Below, in pieces: positions 43,637-55,600 of a DNA stretch of 64,000 nt (the first letter of the stretch is position 1; each line of letters opens with the position of its first letter). The stretch lies in assembly GCA_014621425.1 (NCBI GenBank), contig JAANBB010000213.1, forward strand, positions 1 through 64,000, read 5' to 3'. The notes under the pieces are model-generated. The model ran no database searches. It was not told the origin of the DNA and was given only the letters and a program-made list of their open reading frames with translations. This stretch comes from Cylindrodendrum hubeiense. Its lineage: Eukaryota; Ascomycota; Sordariomycetes; Hypocreales; Nectriaceae. A program made the translations under genes and the position numbers.

Positions 43637-46487
43637 CTAGTCTAATCCAATCCACTCGTCATCTTCAAAACCATTCTCGGACTCAGCCTTTCCATCCAAA
43701 TCAATCATTTTCACCTCCGCGCTCTTGCCGTCCGGCGCATCCAACGTCTTGACATCCTTCTTCTCGCCCTTGTCCGCAGCCTGTCCCAGCAGATAGTCCA
43801 CCATGTAGACGTTCTCGTCCGCCAGTCGCCTGACCTCGTCCCTCATCTTAGACACGGCACGCGCGACGACCCGCAGCTCCACATCCGCCTTGGCGCGGTT
43901 CGCTGACAGCCAGGCACCGTGCTTGTCGATGATGGCCTTGATCCAGATGAGGCAGAACTCTATGTGGGGAGACTCCTCCGTCTCGGCAGCGACGAATCGC
44001 AGGAGGCGCGAGACATAGACGGTGGGCAGGTCGGCGACGACCAGGGGGGCTGTGGCTGGGGGGACGGCTTGGAATACCCTCTTGATCAGACCAGCTTCGT
44101 TGAGACGGAACGCCATGACGATGGCCTTGAGGTAGTCGCGGTCATTTTCCAGCACGGCGAGGGTGGACGCAGGGGTGATTTCCATGTTTAAATCAAAGGG
44201 ATCGAATTGGAGATCGTTGTCCAGGCTGTAGATGAGAAGACCCTCTGTTGAGGCGGCACAGAAAGCGGTTCCAGTTGGTGAGAAACCAATACCAGTCACG
44301 CGGACCTCGGGCGCCTTCTTCCTTGCGGAGGGATCGCCACGCTTCGCACCGGGCAAAGAGCTATCAACTCGATCTTCCCTATCCGACGCCTCCTGATCAT
44401 CGAGCTCTCCCTCGGGACCAGCCTCTGTCAAAAGCTTGCTGTTGAGGAATTCCTGGGTTCCCGAGAGGGAGAGGTTGACGCTGACGGTGAACTTCTTGAG
44501 CAGCACCATGGTCGTCACCGAGTAGAGGCAGATATACTTGCTGTTGCCGCCCGCGAGGAGGCAGCTGCCGTCGGTGCTGTAGCGGATAGTGTTGAAGCTC
44601 TTTGTTCCGGCGACGTTGGCCGCGGTCCTTCGGTCTGTGATCTTTCGTCCTCCAGAGACATCTCTTCGTCCATCCAGTCCAGAGACTTGCTCGGCATCTG
44701 TCATCGACCAGAAAGTCAACTGTCCGTCAAGTGTCGAAATTGCTAGTTGCAGCGAATCCGGTCGGATAGCCATATCGAGCACGTCGGCTTGGAGTTGCAG
44801 GGGCTCACTCGTCTGCGTTCGGCTGAAGATAGACCAGATACGAGCAGTTCGGTCCCAACTACCACTGACGAGGGAGTCACCGTTTGGCGCAAACGCCAAA
44901 GAAGAGACGGGACCCTCGTGTCCTGAAAGCTGGTCGAGCAGTTGGCCAGTCTGGACACTCCAGATGTGGACGTCGAACGAATCGAGGGATCCAGCGGCCA
45001 CAACCTCACCACTAGGGTCAACAGCCATGCACGAGAACGAGAGCCGGGTGGGTGCCGTGAAGGTTCGGAAGTTTCGATATCGGATGAGATCCCAAGCTCG
45101 GATGGAGCCGTCAAGACTGGATGTGAAAAGAACATTGCCCTTCTTGGCAAACTCACAAGCAGTAACGCCGCTGGTGTGCTCGGTAAATGTGACAATGCAG
45201 AATCCTGACTGAATGTCCCAGACCTTAATCTTGCCATCGTCTGCAGTGGTGATGATCCGTTGGCCATCCGGTGAGTAGACGAGCGAGTTCATCGAGTCAA
45301 AGTGACCCTGTTGCTTGAGGATGTACGATTCCGACTGCCACTCCCACACCAAGAGCTGGCCCAGCTTAGAGGCGCCGAATGCCAGCCACTCTCCGCTCTT
45401 GTTGATAGTGACGAAATCGATATCGTTCTGGGAGATGCTCAACTTGTGGATGTTGTTGAAGTCGGGCATCTCGTAGAGTCCAAAAAGGCCGTTCGAGAAA
45501 CCAGCCACCAGGAGGTTGGTCTCAGGGTGGAACGCAGCGCATCGAACATGGGCGCTTCCTTGCATGAAGTAATGGCGTGCAACGATGCGCCATCGCATGT
45601 CGTCATCGTCATCGTCGTCGCGCATTTGATCATCCTCCTCAACCCGGTTCTTGGGCTTGACGTACTGCCAGTCGAAGACGGCACCATCCTTGCTGACAGT
45701 GTAGATGGTTTCCTGGTTCTCCGAGAACCATGCGCCGATAATAGCCTGCTTGTGTCCCGAGAGTACTGTGGGTGTGAAACCATCCTCGGGATCCAAGCTC
45801 CATATCCGGGCGGTCAAGTCCTTGGAGCTAGTGAGGAAGAAGCGCGAGTCGCTAGACCACTCGACGTGCTTGACATCGTCGAAGTGACCAGTGTGTGTGT
45901 GATATCGGACAAAGGGGGCGAATTCGAGCTCGCCCTCGGTGGAAGCATCGGGGGTGGAGGGGACATGCCAGACCTCGATCTTGCGGCCCAGGCCAACGGC
46001 GAAGTGACGGCCAGATGGCGAAAAGGCGAGTGCTGTGACTTGCGAACGGAACGAGAATTGGTAGATCGAGATGCGGCGATGCACATTGGTCAGGATCGCG
46101 TGGCCTTCATCGTCAATTGAGAGTAGGAGGTTGCCGCGGGGTGTGAGACCGATCCGGGCAATGTTCTTGCGGTGCGCGAAGGGAAGGGTATACGACTTGT
46201 TCCTGCGCAACAGTCGAGTCAGTTATGTAAACAGCGTGTAACGAATGCTGAAGAATCGCATCCGGGCAAGGCGCACATACTCTACGAGGTTGAAAACAGT
46301 CACCCTGTTGCCGACAGGCGAGAAGAGGTGGGTGCCATCGGGGCTGTAGAGCAGGTTGCCCTGGCAGTAGACAGTGCCAAGCAAGTTCGAGAACTAGGGA
46401 GGTAAAGTCAGTACATGCGCCATAGGTCAAATAAGGAGCATATGAGGCATCCAGGAGGCTAGTTCGTACCTTGAAGTCGGTCTTCAT
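43637..46487 (-). CDS. PWP2: Pwp2 / Utp1, U3 snoRNP WD40 protein
   Basis: Model: complement(join(43637..46202, 46281..46393, 46470..46487)), 898 aa. The first coding exon is only 18 nt (MKTDFK); joining the three exons gives the conserved N-terminus FSNLLGTVYCQGNLLYSP and NRVTVFNLVENKSYTLPF. Two beta-propellers (about 14 WD repeats) occupy residues 1-660, with clear blades such as RIWSLDPEDGF, KVWDIQSGFC and RTARIWSIFS. An Asp-rich run (DDDDDDD) lies in a loop near residue 245. The C-terminal Utp12 domain follows. Pwp2 is a core part of the UTP-B complex of the small-subunit processome in the nucleolus and is needed for early 18S rRNA maturation. It is divergent from the septin gene. Confidence 0.95.
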
Positions 46488-47232
46488 TGTCGTCACCTGC
46501 AGGTCATAGCCATGATAGACTGCTTGAAGTCGCAAACATCCAAAAAATCGACCTGGGCTTATCGATAAGGACTGAATTTTTTGGTGGAGCCTGCGATAGC
46601 AAGGGGCCGGCAGATAGTTACTCCGGCAGATAGCATCCATTCCAACACCCGGACGTGATAAATGTAGGCTAGCCCCAAAGAGGGAAGAGGTGACTTCCCC
46701 CCCTGTGGCTGGCTGCCGTTGAAAGTGGCATCCTGTGGCTTGACGCGTTGGCATGGACCGTGATTGGCCTGGGGAAAAGGGGACATAGCTGCTTCCCCCT
46801 TGGAACGGCCACACCTCCTCCCTCCCTTGTGGCCCCTGCCCCCCTTGTAATTGTCGCTGGAACGAGTGGCAGTTGCTGTTGTTTGGCGTGTTTGGCTCCT
46901 CCCCTGGCTTCCCTGGCTTCCCTGGCTGCCCCGTGTCCACTCCCCAGCGAGCACTGTCCACTCACGGTCCGCGTCGCACTGGCCAACCAAAGTACGCCCG
47001 GGCCAGCCCCCCCCCTAAGACGCCTCATCCCAAGGAAGGGCAGGAAATTCGTTCCCCTGAAGCACGAGCTCCTAAACCTCCACCTCGCCTCGTTCTCGTT
47101 CGACATCATCGCAGCCGGCCGCGAACCTGCATTGCTTCCGTCTGCTCGCCGCTTCTCTCCATCTAGCCTCCGACATACCGTCTCGACCGATATCCCCTCC
47201 GTTTAACGTCTCCCCCGTGAAATCAATCCAAG
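46488..47232. promoter_or_regulatory. Divergent promoter of PWP2 and the septin gene
   Basis: 745-bp head-to-head spacer. It includes tandem ccctggctt units around 46902-46928 and a C/T-rich stretch next to the septin start. No gene is supported. Confidence 0.5.
46902..46928 (+). repeat. 9-bp tandem repeat ccctggctt, about 3 copies
   Basis: Two perfect copies and one partial copy in the shared PWP2/septin promoter. Short minisatellite; possible but unproven regulatory relevance. Confidence 0.7.
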
Positions 47233-48600
47233 ATGGCTTCCGCAGCTGCTGAGAGCGCCTCACCGATTGGCATTGCCAATCTCCCCAACCAGCGACACAA
47301 GATTGTCGCGAAGCGCGGTGCCGGCTTCACTATTATGGTACGCCCCCATCGCAATGAGTTGCCAGCTTGGAATACATATTCTCGGCCTCTGTTGCATTTG
47401 AATACCTTAATCTGACAGCGCATATCTAGGTTGCTGGCGAGTCTGGCCTCGGAAAGACCACCTTCATCAACACCCTGTTCTCCACCACCATCAAGAACTA
47501 TGCCGACCACAAGCGTCGCCACCAGAAGCAGGTCGACAAGACCGTCGAGATCGAGATCACCAAGGCTGAGCTCGAGGAGAAGTTCTTCAAGGGTAAAGCA
47601 CCCAATCACCGAAACGTCTAGTCCAGTCCAACAGCTGACCCTCCCTTCTCTAGTCCGACTGACCGTCATCGACACCCCCGGTTTCGGCGACTATGTCAAC
47701 AACCGCGACTCCTGGATGCCCATTATTGAGTTCCTCGACGACCAGCACGAGTCCTACATGCTCCAGGAGCAGCAGCCCCGCCGTCAGGACAAGATCGACC
47801 TTCGTGTCCATGCCTGCCTCTACTTCATCCGCCCCACCGGCCACACCCTCAAGCCCCTCGACATCGAGGTCATGAAGAGACTCTGCTCCCGCGTCAACCT
47901 GATCCCCGTCATTGCCAAGGCCGACACCCTCAGCCCTGCTGACCTGGCCAAGTTCAAGCAGAGAGTAAGCTCCCTAGCAACCAAACCTCTGCCCTTTACA
48001 GAATACTGACCGCCCATTCAGATCGTCTCTGTCATTGAGGCCCAGAACATCAAGATCTACCAGCCCCCGATCGAGGAGGATGACGAGGCCGCTGCCCAGC
48101 ATGCTCGCAGCCTGATGAACGCCATGCCCTTCGCTGTTATCGGTTCCGAGAAGGACGTCAAGACCAGTGATGGTCGCATCGTCAAGGGTCGTCAGTACTC
48201 TTGGGGTGTTGCCGAGGTCGAGAACGAGGACCACTGCGACTTCAAGAAGCTCCGCTCTATCCTGATCCGAACCCACATGCTCGATCTCATCCACACCACC
48301 GAGGAGCTGCACTACGAGGCCTACCGCGCTCAGCAGATGGAGACCCGCAAGTTCGGCGAGGCCCGCCCCCGAAAGCTCGACAACCCCAAGTTCAAGGAGG
48401 AGGAGGAGGCTCTCCGCAAGCGCTTCACCGAGCAGGTCAAGATCGAGGAGCAGCGTTTCCGACAATGGGAGCAGAAGCTCATCTCCGAGCGCGACCGCCT
48501 CAACAAGGATCTCGAGCAGACCCACGCTCAGATCAAGCAGCTCGAGGCCGAGCTCGAGTCTATGCAGGGCAGCGCTGTCCGCAGCCACGGCCGCCGCTAA
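47233..48600 (+). CDS. CDC12: Septin, Cdc12/AspC group
   Basis: Model: join(47233..47337, 47430..47592, 47654..47964, 48022..48600), 385 aa. GTPase motifs: G1 GESGLGKT (residues 38-45), G3 DTPG (from residue 96), G4 AKAD, and the septin unique element around GRQYSWGVAEVENEDHCDF. A polybasic stretch lies just before G1 (HKIVAKRGAGF), as expected for membrane binding. The C-terminal 70 residues form a coiled coil (EEEEALRKRFTEQVKIEEQ and following heptads). Start PIGIANLPNQRHKIV and overall wording match yeast Cdc12 and Aspergillus AspC. The protein should polymerise with other septins into hetero-octamers at septa, hyphal tips and, in pathogens, infection structures. Intron positions are regular and codon bias is strong. 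Confidence 0.95.
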
Positions 48601-49302
48601 GCTGGTCGGGACAAGGTCAATGTGCTTTTGTGACTGCAGTTGGACAGTCGTGGTTTTGTCATTTCTCTTACCTGTGGCTCCAGTTCGGGGTTTGGAGTTG
48701 AAAAAATGAAAGGTCCAAGAATACCACAAGGGGAGGGAGGAGATGGGGGCATGCGTTCATGGATATTCCTGCCCACCGTCCCCGAGGGGGGAAGCGTGGA
48801 GTATGGTTTGCTGGGACGGCCCCATGGCCACGGCTGTGGGTCATAATACCAGTATCTTGCCCGCGTTTTCCGCCCCTTGGTTGCGTCGGCAGCTAAGCAC
48901 CAGAAGTACGACCCCCGAAACGAAACAAGACGTATGGAGAAAGCTTTGATAGTCTTGCCCTTTTTTATTTGCACCTTTTACTAGAGCCCTTCTCTCAGCT
49001 AGGCACTTTTTAGTCCCCATGTAATTCAGTCACCACCTTTCATGATACCAGCTTAAGATTGTCAAATTGATTCTTGTGATGCGATGCCTGTTGTACAGGA
49101 AGGATTGAGATTGCCCAACCATAAGATTGACCTTAAGAGCAACTACCCTAACGGTTTATAGTGTAACTCACGAAACTCCATGCTTATACCCAAAAGGAAA
49201 AGTACCCAAGAACCCCTAACCTAGTCTCATACCCATAAGCTCCGAGATATATGCTGCTGCAAAAGCACCTCGTATGATTCCGTTCCCGAATATTCTGCCG
49301 TC
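48601..49302. terminator. Convergent 3' flanks of septin and kinase genes
   Basis: 702 bp between convergent stop codons. A/T-rich from about 48950 onward; no gene or repeat recognised. Confidence 0.45.
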
Positions 49303-50852
49303 CTAAATAGCGTCCATGCTGGCCCGAGTGGCAAGCTGTTCATTCTTGTTCCCCAGCTTCGAGATCTGCAAAAAAGCATCGACTCCATAACCCTCGAGGC
49401 TGTGCAACTCAAGACTGCCCGCCCAGTACTCGGCGTAGACACGGCTCAGGGGCAGGCCCATACCGAGGCGCAAGTTTGGCGGACGGCTGGTAAGAGAGGA
49501 GAGGGAGCTCTCGTAGTTGGGTGTCTTGAGGTCGGCGCGAGCGAGCTCGTCCTCGACATGGAGCTCCTGCATGGTGGCGGCCATGCGGGGCACGTGGGAG
49601 AGGTTCTCGAGGCGCTTTTGGCTTTGCGGGCCCTTGCTGAAAGACCAAAGGTAGGGGAGCTCGGCACGAGGGATGCCACCGCCGCGGTCACAGATGCGGA
49701 TGATGACGTGTTGTGCGGCCTCGCAAATGGTGATTTCAATCGGGGGCGGGATACCGGCGGTCAACGGGTCGGGGTTCTTCTGGTGACGCTCGATTACGGC
49801 CTGGACTGAGTTACGGAGGAGCTCGCCAACGATGTACTCGAGATGGCTGAGGATGTAGGGGAAGCTGGCGTCGAGGTGGCCGTCAACCTTGATCTCGGGA
49901 ATCTGGACGTCTGGTCCATTGGTGGAGCGGGCGAGGGCGGTGACAGCTCTGGAACAACGCTCGACGACGTCCTTGGCGTTGCACTTGATGAAGACTTCGC
50001 CAATGAAGTCGGCCTCGGAGAGCTTGGAGCCCGGGGAGAAGTGGGGGGAGTTGAAGGTCTCTGTAAGAGAGAGATGCTGCTCCGCAATGACCCGTCGAGA
50101 GATGCGCTACCGTATCTTGTAAGCACTGGGTAATATGACCAAACATGAATAGACGTACGGATCTCAAGATTGTGTTCATGAAATTGTCCAGATCATTGGG
50201 GTTCATCAATCCGCCACACTCGAGAATACCCATGGCCAGTTTGGGTATGACGGTCAAGTGACCTTTAAGGTTCTGACCGATGAGGTCGCACATCCTATCA
50301 TTGTCCTCGAGCGACTTGACTTCCTTGATCTTGCGAAACGTATCAAAGGCATTATAGTACAGGTTGTAGACTTCGTTGATGTGCGGATTCGTGACGACGA
50401 CGTAGGGTAGGCGTTGCATATCCCGAATGCGGTGGGCGAGTCTGCAGGGTTGCATTGTCAGCGGTCAATAGTCGGATCCATCCGTCCGGCCGAGATGTCG
50501 ACTCACCTCGTGGGCAGCTCGGAGCGGACGTAATTCGCGGAGCTGATGAGGCGCGTCTCTGTGAGGGAGCGGCCGAATACCATGAGCTGGCGGAGGCTGA
50601 TGGGGCGAGCCTCCTTGGCGACCCATCTGGAACATGGCGAGTTAGCAGCTGGAGGGAGCTTGCGAGGCGGGGAGCTCCTCACTCGTCAAGGATGGAGACC
50701 GGGCGCCATGATGGGTTGCTCAAACTGCTCGCGCGACGCAAGTGCAGTCTGGGGTTTGAGGGATGTTGTAGGATCAAGGCGGATGGGATGAGGAGGGCGC
50801 GCGGGTCGGTCAATCTGCATCGCCTGCTTGGTCGCAGGGCGATGGAGGGCAT
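49303..50852 (-). CDS. Mitochondrial alpha-ketoacid dehydrogenase kinase (PDK/BCKDK family)
   Basis: Model: complement(join(49303..50106, 50159..50441, 50507..50626, 50683..50852)), 458 aa. The N-terminus is Arg/Ser/Leu-rich without acidic residues, a typical mitochondrial presequence. The BCDHK N-terminal four-helix domain (LMVFGRSLTETRLISS, ELPTRLAHRIRDMQRLP) precedes a GHKL ATPase domain with N box ELLRNSVQAVIE, G1 box DRGGGIP and the G2 region GMGLPLSRVYAEY. These kinases phosphorylate and switch off pyruvate dehydrogenase or branched-chain ketoacid dehydrogenase in the matrix; yeast has two (Pkp1 and Pkp2). Substrate cannot be decided here. The SLSSLTSRPPNLR insert before the G2 box is longer than in human PDKs. 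Another in-frame ATG at 50954 would add 34 residues. Confidence 0.9.
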
Positions 50853-52669
50853 GTCGGAGGAGGTCGCATGCAGAGGGAGGGCGTCAGCCCAGGAACCACG
50901 GGAGCGAAGAGCGGCGGTCGGAGTCGAGTCGAGTCGAGAGTAGAAGCTCGGCAATTCGGCCTACAAGCTGGACATCGACGGGGCGATTTCCCCAGGAGCG
51001 CCGACGGTGGGAACAGACAGTCGTGGAGTTGAGGAGCGAAGGAGTCACCAAAAGAAAGGGTCCAGATCCAGTCCGGGGAGCAAAGCACCGGGACCGCGAA
51101 TGCATGTGCCGCCTCGGGCACCACCGAAAAGCTTGGGGAATGACTGGAGAAAATTACCCCACATTCGCGATACCGGCCGCCCGATAAGCCTTGGAAACAC
51201 CTGGGAGAGCTGAGGCGGATCCAGCAGCGGCCGGTTTCGCGGGCGGCGCCCGATTAGCATTGGCGCGAGAACGGCGGGTGTGGCCAAGTTTCTCGGCGAT
51301 TTGAGACGACTAGGCACACATTGTGCTAGTGGTAAAACGCGCTGGTTGATCAGTGAGGGGCGCATTGCTGTTTGGTTGGCGATGGTCGATGATGACGATA
51401 TTGGGTGGCGGGCAAGCACCGTTCGCCTCGGGCGCACGACAGCCACGACGCATGCGATTACAACCTGGAGATATTGATTGCTGCAAAGCAGCTGTTGATG
51501 GGCGGTTATGGCATCCGGGAAGGGGAGCGTTGTGATGTACTGAAAGAAAGGATGCATCGTGATTGCATTCATGGAGTCTTCTCGTCAACTACATCTGTAC
51601 CTCCTCTGTCATGGAAAAAGCACATCTCAATTGTTAAGCAGGTTAATGTCCATGCCAGCATATCCCGTCTTCGAGTTGCTTGGTTCCCGCTCGACTAGAC
51701 ATATCTTGGTCCAGCGCAGCAAGAGGGCAAGCTTCAGGATGTGATGCATCTCCCCTGCTGCACATTATTCGGCAAGACAGGGCTTCATACACGACCGCCT
51801 CCCTTTCGTCTTCACCCACCCTAAAAGGCACTCATCACATGTGAGAGATGCCGCTTAGGGACGTAACCGGCGGTGCTGCCACCGTTGTGGCTCGGAGCAG
51901 ATCATGAGCTTTGCCCGGTATAACCTGGGAAGCAAAGAAAAAGAGGCCCGCAACGTCATTGGCGGGGTGACCTGATGACGCTCTTCAGGTGCGGGAATGC
52001 GTTAGCGGGGTACTTGGACCGCAGGCGAGACCCGGCCACACTCCGATGTACCCATCTATCCCGCCTCCGTCACCTCATCAGAGTCTGGCGGGCCTGCCTG
52101 GCTGGGCTGTGCTGTGTTTCGCACAACTCTCCATCCACGACTTGCTTGTCGGGTGTGCCTGATTGATTGATTGATGCAAGGCGGGCTGCACGCATCACTC
52201 TTCCTCTCCACTCCACTCTCATTCTCCGCTACCTCTGACACCTTTGTTCCGGCTCGGACTCAGACTCAGACTTGGAACTTGGAACCCAGGGCTTTGTTGG
52301 AATTTGTTGGATTGTCTGTCTCCATCTGGCGGCCGACCATCTTTCCAATTCTCACTCCTCCACCTTGTCCATCTTCCTCTCTTGCGCTCCCCTCGTCGCC
52401 TCTCCACCCGGCCTCTCGCTCCACCTCTTTTTTCCAGCCTTGCCTTGTTGCATCTCTTCTCGACTTGGCCGTCGAGCTGTGGCCACCACTGTCGCTGCTG
52501 GTGCTGCCGTTGCCGAGACGCCCGCTCGAACCGCGCCAGCGCCTCTCTTGACGACATCTCGTGAGATCGACCATCTTCGAGCCGTCCGTCTGCAGCCTCG
52601 TTTCCTCTATAACCTCGCTCTCTTCCCCCACAGCCAGCCGCTACCGCTGCTGCTGTCAGCCATATCAAA
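50853..52669. promoter_or_regulatory. Divergent promoter of the kinase and USP7 genes
   Basis: 1.8-kb head-to-head spacer. Frames such as 51045-51572 (-) show no domain. From about 52200 the plus strand is C/T-rich and is probably the USP7 leader. A (gattgattgatt) run occurs near 52160. No RNA gene was recognised. Confidence 0.5.
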
Positions 52670-55600
52670 ATGGTGAGTCCAGCCGCCTTTGCATCTATCC
52701 GCGAATGGTTCCCCCGCTGCAGAAACTCGTCTCCAGTCCCTCACTCTCGGCTTCCTGCGTCATTCGCCCCCCACCAATTCGCCTTGATCCCATCCTCTCC
52801 TACCACCACCACCACCACCACCAACACGCTCCGGCCCTCCCCACTCTCACATACGCCCGCTCGCTCGCTCCAAATGCCGACATCATGGCTTCTCCTCACC
52901 GCGAGCTCCCCGTTCCCTCCAAGCTAGCTGCTAACAATTCTCTCTGCCACCAGAGTCACGACGTGAATTCTCCAAACGACATGGTCATGGACACGGACGA
53001 CTACGTCGGCGTCACCAATGAGCCTGACAAAGACCCTGTCGCCATCATCCCAGAAACCCTCGACCAAGAGGCCGACCAGCTGCAAGACCTGCCGATGGCC
53101 AACGATCGTGCGTCCCCCGCCTGTCCCCGTCCCAGTTCCCGTCACTTCGTATCGCCGCCTGGCCTACGCCGCCGCCTGGCCTGACGTCCCCCGGCTAACT
53201 CCAGATATTATCAGACGATGCGATGAAGGAGCTTGTCTTGCCTCCGCTGATCGATGAGCCTAAGATCCTCGGCGATTTCGAGCACACCTGGACCGTCGAG
53301 AACTGGCGCAGTCTAGGCAAGAAGGAACATGGCCCTGTCTTCCATGCTGGTGGATTCCCTTGGTTCGTCCACCGTGATATTGCCACCTCTCAGCCATGTT
53401 ATGTCTGTTGCTGACCCCATCTTCCCCACTGCAGGCGCATTTTGCTGTTCCCCCACGGCAACAATATCGACCAGTGCTCCATTTACCTCGAACATGGCTT
53501 CGAAGCTGACACCGTCCCCGATAACTGGAGCTGCTGCTTGCAGTTCTCTCTCGTTCTCTGGAACCCGAACGACCCCAGCCTATACTGTCACCATCATGCC
53601 CATCACAGGTTCACAAAGGAGGAGGGCGACTGGGGCTTCACCCGGTTTGTCGAGCACCGACGCATGTTTAATGTGCCCTGGGAAGGTGGCAGCCGACCTC
53701 TCTGCGAGAATGACACTGCCAATATCACTGCCTACGTTCGTTTCGTCGAGGACGAGACGGGTGTTCTCTGGCATAACTTTACCAACTACGACTCCAAGAA
53801 GGAGACGGGCTATGTCGGGCTCAAGAACCAAGGCGCCACCTGCTACCTCAACTCCCTCCTACAGTCACTCTACTTCACAAACGCATTCCGAAAGGCATGG
53901 CCCCCAGTTCCCAAGGATCTAGCCAAGTTCCCTGCTGACCTCGATAGGCCATCTATGAAATCCCCACCGAAAATGATCAAGGCATGAATAACAGCGCATA
54001 TACCCTACAGCGACTATTTTATCAGCTGCAAACGTCCGAGCAGGCCGTCGGAACTAATGAGCTTACCAAGTCCTTTGGCTGGGAAACCCGACACATTTTC
54101 GAGCAACAAGATGTCCAAGAGCTGTCCCGCAAGCTAATGGAGAGAATGGAGGAGAAGATGAAGGGCACGAAGTCGCAAACTGTCCTTCCTGAAATGTTTA
54201 GCGGAAAGATCAAGACTTACATCTCGTGTATAAATGTCGACTATGAATCAAGTCGCATCGAGGACTTCTGGGATATCCAACTCAACGTGAGTGGAAACAC
54301 GAACCTGCTCGACAGTTTCAAAGACTACATTCAGGTTGAGAAGATGGATGGAGAGAATCAGTACTTTGCTGGTGATCAGTTCAAGCTGCAAGATGCCAAC
54401 AAGGGTGTCATCTTTACCGGCTTCCCCGATGTGCTACACCTACAGCTAAAGCGATTCGAATACGACATCCAACGCGACATGATGATGAAAATCAACGACC
54501 GCTACGAGTTTCCCGATGTATTTGATGCCGCCCCATATCTCTCTGATGATTCCGACAAGTCCGGTTCGTGGACGTACCAGCTTCACGGCGTTCTCGTCCA
54601 CAGCGGCGATTTGAATGCCGGGCATTACTACGCGTTCTTGAAGCCTTCAAAGGACGGCTGGTTTTACAAGTACGATGACGACAAAGTTACCAAGGCTACC
54701 ATGAGAGAGGTGCTCGAAGAGAACTTCGGCGGCGAGTACCGAACTTCAAATGGCTACCCTCGCGCGCCCCTCCAGAAGAAGGCCCCTGTTATGCGCCAGA
54801 ACAGCGCATACATGTTGGTTTACATCCGCCAGTCGCGTGTTGATCAGATCCTCCACTCTGTCACCCAGGACGACATTCCCCTTCATCTCCAGAAACGCTT
54901 CGACGAGGAGACGGCCCTGCGGGAAGCCAAGAGGAAGGAACAGAAGGAGGCCCATCTCTTTATGATGGCCAAAGTCATTACTGACCAGTCCTTCCGAAGT
55001 TATGGTGGAACAGATCTGTGCCACTTTGACGCCAATCCCGAACAAGATCATGCCGCTCCCAAATCCTATCGAATCCGTCGACAATTAACCATGGAGGAGT
55101 TTGTTGCTCAGGTGGCCACCGATATGGGGGAAGATGCACGCAAGGTGCGACTTTGGCTCATGGTTAACCGGCAAAACAAGACCATCCGACCTGATCAACC
55201 CATTATGGATCTACGACCTACCGTTGAGGAGACATATGCTCGATCGGCTGCACACAGAGACACCAGTCTGCGAGTGTGGGCCGAGGTGGCGGATGAGGTT
55301 AACTCTGACGGCGAACCCATCTGGCCGTCCTACCAAAGCCAGCCGAATGGCGTTGTCGTCAAGAATGATACTATCCTGCTCCTTCTGAAACACTTTGACA
55401 TTGAGGCACAGACCTTGAGGGGTGTTGGTCATGTTTACATTGCCAAGGAGAAGAAGGTAGAGGAGCTGGTTCCTCTTATCGCCAAGAGAATGGGCTGGGG
55501 AGAGAAGTTGCCCGCCGACGAGAAGCTTCTCTTGTGGGAGGTACGGCTATTTTATCTTGTTTTCGCATCACATAAACTGACACTTCTTAGGAAATCAAAC

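Noticed and set aside
45302..46120. 272-codon antisense frame over PWP2
   Set aside because: Mirror frame of a well-supported WD40 gene; Val/Asp/Gly-rich as expected for an antisense shadow.
51318..51365. tRNA-like phrase (gctagtggtaaaacgc)
   Set aside because: No matching T-arm box (GGTTCRANYCC) at the right distance and no acceptor stem could be paired.
51045..51572. 175-codon minus-strand frame between the kinase and USP7 genes
   Set aside because: No domain or phase-compatible exons; likely kinase-gene promoter or leader.
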